Source of the DNA: Chitinophagaceae bacterium
GTDB lineage: Bacteria; Bacteroidota; Bacteroidia; Chitinophagales; Chitinophagaceae
DNA length: 64,000 bases
Direction of reading: 5' to 3'
Assembly: GCA_016710745.1 (NCBI GenBank)
Contig: JADJVB010000012.1
Coordinates: 496,001-560,000, forward strand
Part shown: positions 36,259 to 44,673 of the stretch, one piece after another
How the letters are laid out: every line of letters starts with the position of its first letter
Position numbering within the stretch: position 1 is the stretch's first letter
Translations under genes and position numbers: made by a program
The notes under the pieces: model-generated
What the model was told of the DNA's origin: nothing
Database searches by the model: none
What the model saw: only the letters and a program-made list of their open reading frames with translations

Positions 36259-36436
36259 ACACGGTGATAATAAAAAAATCGTAGTTGGCAGAACCTGATT
36301 ATTGTAATAAATCTTCGACATTTTTCTGCCCGGGAATTCCAGATACCTGGCCGTAAACAGCGAAAACTAATGGATCAAACGAAAACAAAATGCAAATACA
36401 AGATAAGTTTAGTATTTTCGATATAAATTGACCGAT

Positions 36437-36754
36437 ATGAAGCTTTTTGTTGCCGGCCTGCCTTATGATCTGGATGACGCCGAACTTATGGAAATATTTG
36501 AAAAATTTGGACAGGTAGTCAGTGCCAGGGTGGCTATGGATAAGGAAACAGGCAAAAGCAAGGGCTTTGGTTTTGTTGAAATGCAAAATGCAGAGGAAGG
36601 TAGGGATGCCATTGAAAATTTGAAAGATATTTCGCTGGGCAAAAAACCCCTGGTGGTTAAAGAAGCCGAAGAGAAATCGGGCCCCGGTGGTGGTGGCAAC
36701 AGGCCCGGCGGACAAAACCGCGGTGGTTTTAATAGTAACCGAAGAGGTTACTGA
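36437..36754 (+). CDS. single RRM RNA-binding protein with Gly-rich tail
   Basis: I chose ATG 36437 (the frame could begin at TTG 36428). It gives 105 residues. The RRM has RNP2-like LFVAGLPYD at residues 3-11 and RNP1 KGFGFVEM at about 46-53. The C-terminal tail (after about residue 82) is rich in Gly, Asn and Arg, ending with NRRGY. Cyanobacterial and Bacteroidota proteins of this type are often cold-inducible and bind RNA in the cytoplasm, and that role is expected here from the family. It stands alone between the HExxH gene and the epimerase gene. Confidence 0.92.
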   Translation: MKLFVAGLPYDLDDAELMEIFEKFGQVVSARVAMDKETGKSKGFGFVEMQNAEEGRDAIENLKDISLGKKPLVVKEAEEKSGPGGGGNRPGGQNRGGFNSNRRGY

Positions 36755-36849
36755 TCTCTTCAACCGGTGATTTTTTATACTGATGTTACGGCCAATGTAC
36801 AGGCTTACACTAATTCTCTTGATCACCTTTTTACAAGAAATGTATATTG

Positions 36850-37839
36850 ATGAAAGTCGCTTTAACAGGTGCTGCGGGTCATTTGGGCGCAGCCATTTTG
36901 CAAGAGCTCAATTCGCGGAATATTGAGGTAAAGGCTTTGATCAGGGATAATGACACCCGGGCACTGAAGGACCTGCAGGCCGGAATTGTGAAGGGCAATA
37001 TATTACATGCCGGCGTACTCGAAAATTTAATGCAGGATTGTGATACCGTGATTCACAGCGCCGCATTGATATCGGTTAACGGTGACCGTAATGGCTTGGT
37101 TTACAAAACAAATGTAGAGGGAACCCGGATGGCCATCGAAACAGCCTTACAGGCCGGTGTAAAACGTTTTATTCAAATCAGCTCCATTCATGCCTACCAG
37201 CAACAGCCCAGTTTGGAAATACTGGATGAACAACGAAAACCGGTTACTGATAATGGCTTCGCATACGACCGGTCGAAACAAATGGGAAAAGAAATAGCAC
37301 TGGCCGCCTATGAAAAGGGTATGGAAGTACTGGTTATTCATCCAACTTCCATTATTGGTCCTTATGATCATAAACCTTCCCTGATGGGACAGGTGATCAT
37401 TGATCTATATCGCGGACGGTTACCCTTTATTTTTAACGGCGGATTTGATTTTTGTGATTGCCGGGATGTAGCCCATGCCATTGTTAATGGGTTAACCATG
37501 GGTAAACCCGGTGAATCTTATCTTCTGGCAGGAAAATGGTATAGCCTGAAAGAACTGGCTTTATTTCTTTCTGCAGCCTCATCAAAAAAGATCAACCCGG
37601 TAGCGCTATCGCCAGCCATTGCCCGGCTCGGACTGCCGATCATTAAAACGCTGGCCTGGATAAAAAAAGAGGAACCGTTGTATACCGTTGAAGCATTAGA
37701 CGCGCTGTTTACAGGCAATCGCCTGATCAGCAGCGAAAAAGCAAAAACGGATCTGAATTACAACATACGGCCATTTGAAGAAACAATTCTGGATACTTTC
37801 GGGTGGTTTACAAATAATGGTTATCTTGACCGGAATTAA
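36850..37839 (+). CDS. extended short-chain dehydrogenase/epimerase (3-beta-HSD or DFR-like)
   Basis: A 329-residue SDR of the extended type. The NAD(P) loop is GAAGHLGAAI (residues 7-16). The active-site triad is present as Ser in QISSIHAYQQ and YDRSK with Lys, near 112 and 143. The C-terminal half has GGFDFCDCRDVAHAI, typical of the family with 3-beta-hydroxysteroid dehydrogenases and dihydroflavonol reductases. The ATG at 36850 is preferred over the adjacent TTG at 36847. The gene is followed 33 bases later by a 5-alpha-reductase-like membrane protein. The natural substrate is unknown. Confidence 0.85.
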   Translation: MKVALTGAAGHLGAAILQELNSRNIEVKALIRDNDTRALKDLQAGIVKGNILHAGVLENLMQDCDTVIHSAALISVNGDRNGLVYKTNVEGTRMAIETALQAGVKRFIQISSIHAYQQQPSLEILDEQRKPVTDNGFAYDRSKQMGKEIALAAYEKGMEVLVIHPTSIIGPYDHKPSLMGQVIIDLYRGRLPFIFNGGFDFCDCRDVAHAIVNGLTMGKPGESYLLAGKWYSLKELALFLSAASSKKINPVALSPAIARLGLPIIKTLAWIKKEEPLYTVEALDALFTGNRLISSEKAKTDLNYNIRPFEETILDTFGWFTNNGYLDRN

Positions 37840-37872
37840 ACACTGCAAACCAATACTTACTGTTCTGCTGAT

Positions 37873-38634
37873 ATGCTTATTCCTTTTTCTTCTTACCAGG
37901 TAATTTTTTATGTTTGGATAAGCATAGCGCTATTTGTATTTGTGTTGCTATTGAAAATTGCAGCACCCTATGGCCGCCACAGTTCAGCCAAATGGGGGCC
38001 ACTGATCGACAATCATTATGGCTGGCTGTTAATGGAATTGCCTGCGCTGGCTGTGATGATCTTTTTCTTCTTTCACAACCTCACCATTGATAATCTTGCA
38101 GTAGAACTGATGATTGGCCTGTTTTGTCTGCACTATTTTAACCGAACCTTTATTTTTCCATTCCGGTTACGAACCCGTGGAAAAAAAATGCCCCTGCTGA
38201 TCATGTTTTCCGGAATTTTCTTCAACCTGTCCAATACTTTTTTAATGGGTTATTATTTTACTCATTTTGCCAACTATGGTACAGCCTGGCTCACCGATTT
38301 CAGATTTATTGCAGGACTGTGTTTGTTCTTCGCAGGATTATGGATCAACTGGAAATCGGATAATATCCTGATCCACCTGCGTAAGCGAACCGAAACCGAT
38401 TATAAAATACCCAGGGGCTGGTTATTTAGTTTGATCAGTTGTCCGAACCTGATGGGTGAACTGATGGAATGGGCAGGGTTCGCTATTCTTTGCTGGAATA
38501 TGCCGGCGCTGGCCTTTTTCATCTGGACGGCTGCCAACCTGATACCAAGAGCCATGGCCCATCATACCTGGTATAAAAATAAATTTGAAGACTATCCTCC
38601 GGAGCGCAAAGCAATCATCCCCTACCTGCTTTAA
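37873..38634 (+). CDS. steroid 5-alpha-reductase-like integral membrane protein
   Basis: A 253-residue polytopic membrane protein. Six to seven hydrophobic helices are seen from residue 8 to 235. The C-terminal part has the conserved stretch of the 3-oxo-5-alpha-steroid 4-dehydrogenase family: RKRTETDYKIPRGWLF, CPNLMGELMEWAGFA and the terminal HTWYKNKFEDYPPERKAIIPYLL. The Glu and His residues of the NADPH region are present. Its role with the preceding dehydrogenase may be modification of a terpenoid or steroid-like lipid, which is inference; an isoprenylcysteine-methyltransferase-like protein is the main alternative. The stop overlaps the convergent GNAT gene by four bases. Confidence 0.85.
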   Translation: MLIPFSSYQVIFYVWISIALFVFVLLLKIAAPYGRHSSAKWGPLIDNHYGWLLMELPALAVMIFFFFHNLTIDNLAVELMIGLFCLHYFNRTFIFPFRLRTRGKKMPLLIMFSGIFFNLSNTFLMGYYFTHFANYGTAWLTDFRFIAGLCLFFAGLWINWKSDNILIHLRKRTETDYKIPRGWLFSLISCPNLMGELMEWAGFAILCWNMPALAFFIWTAANLIPRAMAHHTWYKNKFEDYPPERKAIIPYLL

Positions 38635-39173
38635 GGATTCCCGTTTCGCCATTCGTTTTCCAAAATCCCCATCTCAATCATACTCAGGTATTCATTATTA
38701 AACCAGAGTATATCCCGGGCAACGCCTTCTATGCTGAAACCTGCTTTGAGGTAGCAGTTCAGCGCAGCTTTGTTATTTTCATAAACACCCAGACTGATGC
38801 GGTGTAATCCCAATTCTTCAAATCCGATCTTTAAAACGGCTTTTGTCATTTGCTGACAAACACCTTTGCCGTGATAAGCCCGATCACCAACCAATACCCG
38901 GCTGATGCGCGATGAGCGGTTTTTCCAACTCAGCCCCCCTAAGGAAATATGGCCAACCACGGCACCAGTATCCGTATCAATGGCTTTGTAGCTAAAAGCA
39001 TCCGATTGGTTGAGAATATTAGACCCATCAATATACCATTCAAGACTTTCCATTGTTAACGGAAAAGAAAATAATGAACCCGACCATTTGATCATCAGTT
39101 CCTCAGTTTCAATCCAGTTCATTAGCTGTTGAAAATCACTACGATCGAATAATTCCAAACGTATCATCGGCAT
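38631..39173 (-). CDS. GNAT-family N-acetyltransferase
   Basis: A 180-residue acetyltransferase of the Acetyltransf_3/RimJ-like type. The acetyl-CoA loop is RVLVGDRAYHGKGVCQQM (about 91-108), preceded by GAVVGHISLGGL and followed by LGLHRISLGVYENNKAALNCYLKAGF. These match the family closely. It likely acetylates a protein N-terminus or a small molecule in the cytoplasm. It overlaps the 5-alpha-reductase gene at their 3' ends and follows the hydrolase gene on the same strand by 57 bases. Confidence 0.88.
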   Translation of the reverse strand: MPMIRLELFDRSDFQQLMNWIETEELMIKWSGSLFSFPLTMESLEWYIDGSNILNQSDAFSYKAIDTDTGAVVGHISLGGLSWKNRSSRISRVLVGDRAYHGKGVCQQMTKAVLKIGFEELGLHRISLGVYENNKAALNCYLKAGFSIEGVARDILWFNNEYLSMIEMGILENEWRNGNP

Positions 39174-39230
39174 TTATTTTCTTACGATAAAAAACGAAAC
39201 TAAGCTTTACTGTGCTAATGCCTGCCGATT

Positions 39231-40148
39231 TTATTTGAGATATTTATCAAACCAATCCACAAAATTCTTTTCTTCTACTTCCCTGTTCTGCCATCCGTGG
39301 CTACCGCCGTCCCTGATGATGAAGTTGTTGATCACTTTAGCTTCTTTAAATTTTGCAATAATAGATTCAGATTGCTGCAGGGGTACTAAAAAGTCTTTGT
39401 TGCCGTGAATGATAAATACCGGAGGATCATCAGCGGTTACCCAGTTAATCGGAGAAACCTCTTTTGCTATTTCAAGTCTTTTATTGGTATCCGTGATGGA
39501 AACATAGGTTCCGGTTGCATCATTCCATTCCTTGAAGTCGAATGCGGCTGCCACCCGGGCAAACACAAGACCTGCCTGGCTAATTTTTCCTGACGTGTTG
39601 GGGCCACCATAATTAATAAAATCGGTGGGTGGATAAAAAACGGCTACAGCCTGAACCCGGGAAGAAACTTTATCAACCGGGTCGGCAGACTTTATATTTT
39701 TTTCGTCATCGGAGGTAGCAATCATCAACGACAGGTGCCCACCGGCGGAAGAACCCGTGATACCAATATGATCCGGATCAATTCTATATTCTTTTGCATT
39801 ATACCGTACAAACCTAACCGCCCTTTTTAAGTCGCTGATCTCATCAGGAATGGTATACTGGGGCTGAGAACTTACCATTACACCAAATAAGGTATAGCCC
39901 TTTTCGAGGTACATGTCGGATTTAGTTAGAAATGCGTCCATCATTCTGGGCGAAGAGATCCAATTACCATTTAACACGCTGATGATCGCTTTGCCGTTTA
40001 AGTTCCCGGTTGGCTTTAACATCATCATCGTTAATGCCATACCGTCCTTACGACCGTAAATAATTTCCGACCTGGTAAACTGTAAACTATCCCGCGCTGA
40101 TGCACAGATCCCAAAACTGATCAACATGATCGAAAATAAATATCGCAT
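39231..40148 (-). CDS. exported alpha/beta hydrolase (esterase/lipase-like)
   Basis: A 305-residue enzyme with a signal peptide (FGICASARDS, to about residue 18). The nucleophile elbow GITGSSAGGHLS (near 127) fits G-x-S-x-G, the Asp is likely in HGNKDFLVP (near 262) and the His in RDGGSHGWQN (near 286), so a complete triad is seen. The N-terminal motif TLFGVMVSSQPQYTIPDEISDLKRAVRF is typical of BD-FAE-like and acetyl xylan esterase-like enzymes. The gene starts 21 bases after the parC stop on the same strand. The substrate is unknown. Confidence 0.86.
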   Translation of the reverse strand: MRYLFSIMLISFGICASARDSLQFTRSEIIYGRKDGMALTMMMLKPTGNLNGKAIISVLNGNWISSPRMMDAFLTKSDMYLEKGYTLFGVMVSSQPQYTIPDEISDLKRAVRFVRYNAKEYRIDPDHIGITGSSAGGHLSLMIATSDDEKNIKSADPVDKVSSRVQAVAVFYPPTDFINYGGPNTSGKISQAGLVFARVAAAFDFKEWNDATGTYVSITDTNKRLEIAKEVSPINWVTADDPPVFIIHGNKDFLVPLQQSESIIAKFKEAKVINNFIIRDGGSHGWQNREVEEKNFVDWFDKYLK

Positions 40149-40169
40149 AACTTCTGTTTTTTATTCCAA

Positions 40170-42689
40170 CTATTCAAACAACTCAGCCTGTGGATTGTTC
40201 GATGCTGGCCGTTCCCATTGCATTTCTATTGATTTATTAAAGTCGGTCAGCTTATTACCAAGGGCCTTCCATCCCATTACATCCACCACTTTGTTGATCT
40301 TGATCTTGGCCTTACGCACCTGTGCCCCACGGCCGCTTTGCATGGCTAAAACCGGCTCAGCATCTGTGGTTACTGCTTCCAGGTAATTACCTTCACCCTC
40401 TTTAATAAAAAAGAACTTATTATGCAACGTTGAGGTTTCAATTTTAAACCGCTTAACACTATATTGCAGCTTTTCTTTATCGAAATAAACCGCCGTGATA
40501 ATTTTTTCTATGTCAAATTTTTCTATTAGCAATACTTTCTCTGTTTCAAATCGCTGGGTTAGTTCCTGATCGGTTATTTCGTAATTACCATCATTGTAAA
40601 TAACCAACAGCCTGTCTTCAGCTTCAAATTTACCCAGGTAATCGCCTTTCTCTTCGGTGTTCAGTCTGCCGAACTTATTGTCGAACCATAATTTTTTCGC
40701 ATCTAAGGTAGAATTGCCGGCTTCTTTAAACTTTACCGATTTTATGGGATACTTGGTTACCTGGTTGCCGATACTTCCCCTCGATTTGATATCCTGTTCT
40801 TCAAAATAAAAATCGATCTCCTTATTTCTGGCGCTGCAATTCGGACTCAAAATAATCTTAACCACTTCGGCTTCGCCATTGGGATTTGCCGAAAAATAAT
40901 GTATCCGGCTTTTTTCGCTGCCTTTTGTCAGATCATATTCCTTATCCCTGGTTACTCCGGTAACATTGAACCGCTTGGCAAAACTGATACCAGATTTACC
41001 ATCAACATAGATCATGTTATAAGTAGTTCGGTCGTCGGTTTTCATAAACACGGCCACATGTAAAATATCTTTACCGATAAATACTTTGTCGGACACACGC
41101 ACCACTTTCATAATGCCGCCTTTGGTAAAAGCGATAATATCATCCAGGTCGGAAACTTCTGCCACCAGTTCGTCTTTTTTTAGGCTGGTGCCAATAAATC
41201 CATCGGCAAAATTTGCGTAGAGCTTGATATTGGCAATAGCCACTGTTTTTGCCTGGATAACATCAAATTGTTTGATCTCCGTTTTACGTTCCCGGCCTTT
41301 TCCGAATTTCTTCAACAGGTTTTCATAATAAGCAACTGCAAAATCGGTAAGGTTTGCCAGGTCATGTTTCACCTGTTTGATATCTGCCTCCAGACCGCTG
41401 ATCTGTTGATTCAATTCATCGATATCCAGTCTATAAATCCTGCGAACCGGCTTTTCGGTTAGTTTGATGATATCCTCACGGGTTATTTCTCTCTTCAGCA
41501 GTTTCTTAAAAGGTATAAAGGCTTTGTCGATTCCTTCCAATACTTTGTCCCAGGTTTCATGCTTTTTTTCCAGTTCCTTGTATATCTTCTCTTCAAAGAA
41601 TATTTTTTCCAACGACGTATAGTGCCATTTTTCCTGCAACTCGGCGAGTTTGATCTGCAGTTCTTTTTGCAGCAGGTTTTTGGTATTATCGGTGGCTGTT
41701 TTTAACAGGTCGCTTACTTTTAAAAACTGCGGCTTGTTTTGTACAATCACGCATGCGTTTGGCGAAATACTTACTTCACAATCGGTAAATGCATACAAGG
41801 CATCAATGGTGATATCGGGAGAAATACCCGGTGCCAATTCAATGATGACCTCCACTTCAGCAGCAGTGTGATCTGTAACTTTTTTTACCTTTATTTTTCC
41901 CTGGTCGTTCGCTTTTACGATACTTTCCATCAACTGCGTAGTGGTTACACCGTAGGGCACACTTTTGATCAGCAACGTTTTTTTATCCTGTTCTTCGATG
42001 ATCGCCCGTACCCGTACCTTACCACCCCGAACGCCTTCGTTGTAATTACTGGCGTCCATAGTACCGCCGGTTTGAAAATCGGGCAGGATCTCAAATTTTT
42101 TACCTCGTAAATATTTTATCGACGCGTCGATGAGTTCACAAAAATTATGGGGAAGGATCTTTGTCGCCAAACCTACCGCAATACCTTCGGCACCCTGTGC
42201 CAGGAGCATCGGGAATTTCATGGGTAACGTAACCGGTTCATTTTTACGGCCATCATAACTTAAAGCCCAATCGGTTGTTTTTGCATTGAAAGCCACTTCC
42301 AGCGCAAATTTGCTCAGCCTGGCCTCAATATATCTGGCTGCTGCCGCCTCATCTCCTGTGCGTACATCGCCCCAGTTTCCCTGAGTTTCGATCAAGAGGT
42401 CTTTTTGTCCCATATTTACCAGGGCATCGCCGATCGATGCATCGCCATGCGGGTGATACTGCATACTTTGTCCGATGATATTGGCCACTTTATTAAAACG
42501 GCCATCATCCATTTCCTTCATGGCGTGCAATATTCTGCGTTGCACTGGTTTCATGCCATCTTCAATAGCTGGTACCGCCCGCTCCAATATTACATAGCTG
42601 GCATAATCCAGGAACCAGGTTTTGTACTGGCCACCAATACCATTATCGGTGTGTTCGTATTCTTCTTTTGTTTTTTTATCTTTTGCCAT
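40170..42689 (-). CDS. parC: DNA topoisomerase IV subunit A
   Basis: An 839-residue type IIA topoisomerase A subunit. The N-terminal half holds the strand-passage region with QRRILHAMKEM, HPHGDASIGD (79-88) and the catalytic Tyr120 in AAARYIEARL. The quinolone-resistance position equal to Ser83 of E. coli GyrA is Ala84. A long coiled-coil and the C-terminal propeller-like part follow. ParC rather than GyrA is favoured by the neighbouring ParE, by the HGDASIGD form and by the missing GyrA-box pattern. The gene lies downstream of the RAYT/REP element and before the hydrolase gene. Confidence 0.9.
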   Translation of the reverse strand: MAKDKKTKEEYEHTDNGIGGQYKTWFLDYASYVILERAVPAIEDGMKPVQRRILHAMKEMDDGRFNKVANIIGQSMQYHPHGDASIGDALVNMGQKDLLIETQGNWGDVRTGDEAAAARYIEARLSKFALEVAFNAKTTDWALSYDGRKNEPVTLPMKFPMLLAQGAEGIAVGLATKILPHNFCELIDASIKYLRGKKFEILPDFQTGGTMDASNYNEGVRGGKVRVRAIIEEQDKKTLLIKSVPYGVTTTQLMESIVKANDQGKIKVKKVTDHTAAEVEVIIELAPGISPDITIDALYAFTDCEVSISPNACVIVQNKPQFLKVSDLLKTATDNTKNLLQKELQIKLAELQEKWHYTSLEKIFFEEKIYKELEKKHETWDKVLEGIDKAFIPFKKLLKREITREDIIKLTEKPVRRIYRLDIDELNQQISGLEADIKQVKHDLANLTDFAVAYYENLLKKFGKGRERKTEIKQFDVIQAKTVAIANIKLYANFADGFIGTSLKKDELVAEVSDLDDIIAFTKGGIMKVVRVSDKVFIGKDILHVAVFMKTDDRTTYNMIYVDGKSGISFAKRFNVTGVTRDKEYDLTKGSEKSRIHYFSANPNGEAEVVKIILSPNCSARNKEIDFYFEEQDIKSRGSIGNQVTKYPIKSVKFKEAGNSTLDAKKLWFDNKFGRLNTEEKGDYLGKFEAEDRLLVIYNDGNYEITDQELTQRFETEKVLLIEKFDIEKIITAVYFDKEKLQYSVKRFKIETSTLHNKFFFIKEGEGNYLEAVTTDAEPVLAMQSGRGAQVRKAKIKINKVVDVMGWKALGNKLTDFNKSIEMQWERPASNNPQAELFE

Positions 42690-42851
42690 ATTCTCTATGC
42701 CTTAATTTTTTTTTCCTCATTAATTATGCGAAAAAAGAAAGGGTATTTTATATTACTAATAAATAGCCTGTCATTCGAAACAACTTTCGCATTTTAAAAA
42801 AACGATCTACATTGATTCTTTTTCATATTTCTCCAACTTCCTCTACGAAAA

Positions 42852-42877
42852 GCCCCATCGGGGCGCTATATCAGTAG
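42852..42877 (-). repeat. variant REP element, inverted, left flank of RAYT
   Basis: GCCCCATCGGGGC followed by GCTATATCAGTAG. Read on the minus strand it is CTACTGATATAGCGCCCCGATGGGGC in two blocks, which parallels the right-hand array word CTACTGATATATCGCTCC with compensated stem changes. The stem GCCCC/GGGGC is kept. Confidence 0.75.
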
Positions 42878-42911
42878 TAGCAGCGGCAGCTTGTTTTTTA
42901 TATGTGTTGCA

Positions 42912-42931
42912 GAGCTCCGTAGGAGCGATAT
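42912..42931 (-). repeat. REP element, inverted, abutting the RAYT stop
   Basis: GAGCTCCGTAGGAGCGATAT. The hairpin core is GCTCC-GTA-GGAGC. It is the reverse complement of the units in the array at 43420-43718 and ends 4 bases before the transposase stop codon. Confidence 0.88.
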
Positions 42932-42935
42932 GTTA

Positions 42936-43394
42936 TCAATCATAAAATTCGAACAAATATTTTTCGTCATATCCTATTCCAAATTTCTCCAAAAAATCAA
43001 TGTATTCATCTTTAAATGATCTCCTTTTATGATGTTCCGGCTGATTTAAAATATAGTCAACCACATTTTTAGATTGTGATTTGGCATAAGAAAAGGCTCC
43101 AAATCCGGTTTGCCAGGAAAATTCTTCCGCAAAACCCTTTGCCTTTACAAAAGATGATGAATTGGATTTGATATCCCTGACCAAATCCGATATTGCCAGA
43201 TCAGGTTGTATGCTTACCAGGATATGTGTGTGATCTGGCATACAATAGATGGCATATAATTTTTGTTTCTTTTCGCTTATGATACCCGACATATATTTCT
43301 GCAACTCTTCCCTGAAATTTTCTTTAATAAACGATTGCCGGCCTTTTACGGCAAACACAATTTGAATGTATAATTGCGAATAGGTATTAGCCAT
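42936..43394 (-). mobile_element. RAYT (IS200-like HUH transposase) gene
   Basis: A 152-residue Y1 transposase. It begins with VFAVKGRQSFI and has the HUH motif as MPDHTHILV (His55, His57) and a catalytic Tyr at 114 in VVDYILNQPEHHKRRSFKDEY-type context. The size is that of IS200/IS605 TnpA, but no TnpB is present. REP-like palindromes on both sides, inverted on the left and as a tandem array on the right, mark it as a REP-associated tyrosine transposase. It would cut single-stranded DNA at these hairpins. It is an intact frame, inserted between parC and the DUF1835 gene on the minus strand. Activity is not shown. Confidence 0.85.
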
Positions 43395-43419
43395 CTGAAT
43401 TAATGATTTTATTCCCTAC

Positions 43420-43718
43420 ATATCGCTCCTACGGAGCTTTGAAAACCAATTTGCTTTTTGCTTTCTACTGATATATCGCTCCTACGGAGCTTTCTACTGA
43501 TATATCGCTTTCTTTATTTCCTTTTTGCTTTCTACTGATATATCGCTCCTACGGAGCTTTGAAAACCAATTTGCTTTTTGCTTTCTACTGATATATCGCT
43601 CCTACGGAGCTTTGAAAACCAATTTGCTTTTTGCTTTCTACTGATATATCGCTCCTACGGAGCTTTGCACAAAATTCACATTGCTTTTTCTATTGACATA
43701 TCGCTCCTACGGAGCTTT
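43420..43718 (+). repeat. array of REP units, 53-base period
   Basis: Six full units of ATATCGCTCCTACGGAGCTT at 43420, 43473, 43540, 43593, 43646 and 43698, and a degenerate seventh at 43502 that stops after ATATCGCT. Between units lies a shared spacer of about 32 bases (GAAAACCAATTTGC then a CTTTTTGCTTTCTACTG), so the whole unit is about 53 bases. The core folds as GCTCC-TAC-GGAGC. The last spacer diverges. The repeats are direct on this side and inverted on the other side of the transposase. The rest of this 428-base gene-free stretch (43719-43822) is plain. Confidence 0.9.
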
Positions 43719-43822
43719 GAAAATCAATTTACAGCAATGTTCGCCGTTGATGTTCAACTATTAATACTCAGTATTCATCTTCATATTACAAGCTCCGCCA
43801 AGTTTCCCCTTTTTACAGAATC

Positions 43823-44650
43823 CTACGAACTGGGGTTGGAGGAGGCTTTTGTTTTTATCTCAAACTCCTTCATCTTTCCCGGATTTCCCTGTACGTCAAA
43901 CAGGTCATTTGTGATCATGGTCTTCAATCTCCATAACAAATACGCATCTCCGGTTGTATTTTTTGCTTTGGTAAGATGAATATGGATGACCTTTGATGCT
44001 TTTTGCCAATCCCCGGTTACCAGTTTTTTTAATTCTGCGTCATAAAAATCCTCGTCTTCCTGAACCAGTTTTTTTCCACCCTCCAGTAACCGTACGCCTT
44101 TATCTTCTTCACAAAGTCTCGTCCATTCGTCAGGATCTACTTCAAATTCGCTGGGGGTAATTTCTCTTTCGAGTTTTTTTGCCTTTACAAATTCCCGGGC
44201 AGGTATCTCGTACAAATTTTCGGGATAAAACAGGTTACCCTTTTCATTCAAAAAAGGAAGATTATTGAGGTATAAAATAAAAATCCTTCCGTGGTATTCT
44301 TTTAACTGGCTCATTAGCCAATAATACCCGCATACATCATGTTTATTTTGTGCGGCCCAGATCCAGATAAACTCTTCCGGATCATGATCTAACCGCTCTT
44401 TTAAATCGCTCACCGTTTTGGCATCATCAACAATTCCGGCCTCAACATGCCCATCGTAATCGCCCCCGGCCAATACCATACGCCACCATTGTTTCCGGGC
44501 TTCTATGCCTTCTTCAGTAAAAATGCCCGATATGGGGCCTACCGCAAAATCATCTTTAATTTGAATAATATCGGCTTTCAATGTTTCGTCCTGTTCAAAA
44601 CTCTTTTCTAACGCTGCAATGTCCGCTTCCTGAAAAACTATATGTATCAT
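43823..44650 (-). CDS. DUF1835-family protein
   Basis: A 275-residue cytoplasmic protein. The N-terminal DUF1835 domain is recognisable from IHIVFQEADIAALEKSF, IKDDFAVGPI and the following WWRMVLAGG, with a later WAAQNKHDVCGYYWL. The C-terminal DUF3658-like part has EDEDFYDAELKKLV and VIHIHLTKAKNTTGDAYLLWRL. Function unknown. It lies 23 bases after the parE stop on the same strand and on the far side of the REP array from parC, so it probably shares a transcript with parE. Confidence 0.8.
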   Translation of the reverse strand: MIHIVFQEADIAALEKSFEQDETLKADIIQIKDDFAVGPISGIFTEEGIEARKQWWRMVLAGGDYDGHVEAGIVDDAKTVSDLKERLDHDPEEFIWIWAAQNKHDVCGYYWLMSQLKEYHGRIFILYLNNLPFLNEKGNLFYPENLYEIPAREFVKAKKLEREITPSEFEVDPDEWTRLCEEDKGVRLLEGGKKLVQEDEDFYDAELKKLVTGDWQKASKVIHIHLTKAKNTTGDAYLLWRLKTMITNDLFDVQGNPGKMKEFEIKTKASSNPSS

Positions 44651-44673
44651 GTATTTTAAATTAACTATTCATT

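Noticed and set aside
36299..36826. 175-codon open frame on the minus strand opposite the RRM gene
   Set aside because: It is the mirror of a strongly coding plus-strand gene with clear RNP motifs; no motif or start site supports it.
40170..42689. GyrA instead of ParC
   Set aside because: The neighbour is a ParE-like subunit, the length is about right for ParC and I saw no GyrA-box; this is still an inference.
43420..43718. Array that superficially looks like a CRISPR locus
   Set aside because: The spacers between the palindromes are nearly identical to each other, the unit is about 53 bases and no cas gene is near. It is a REP array.
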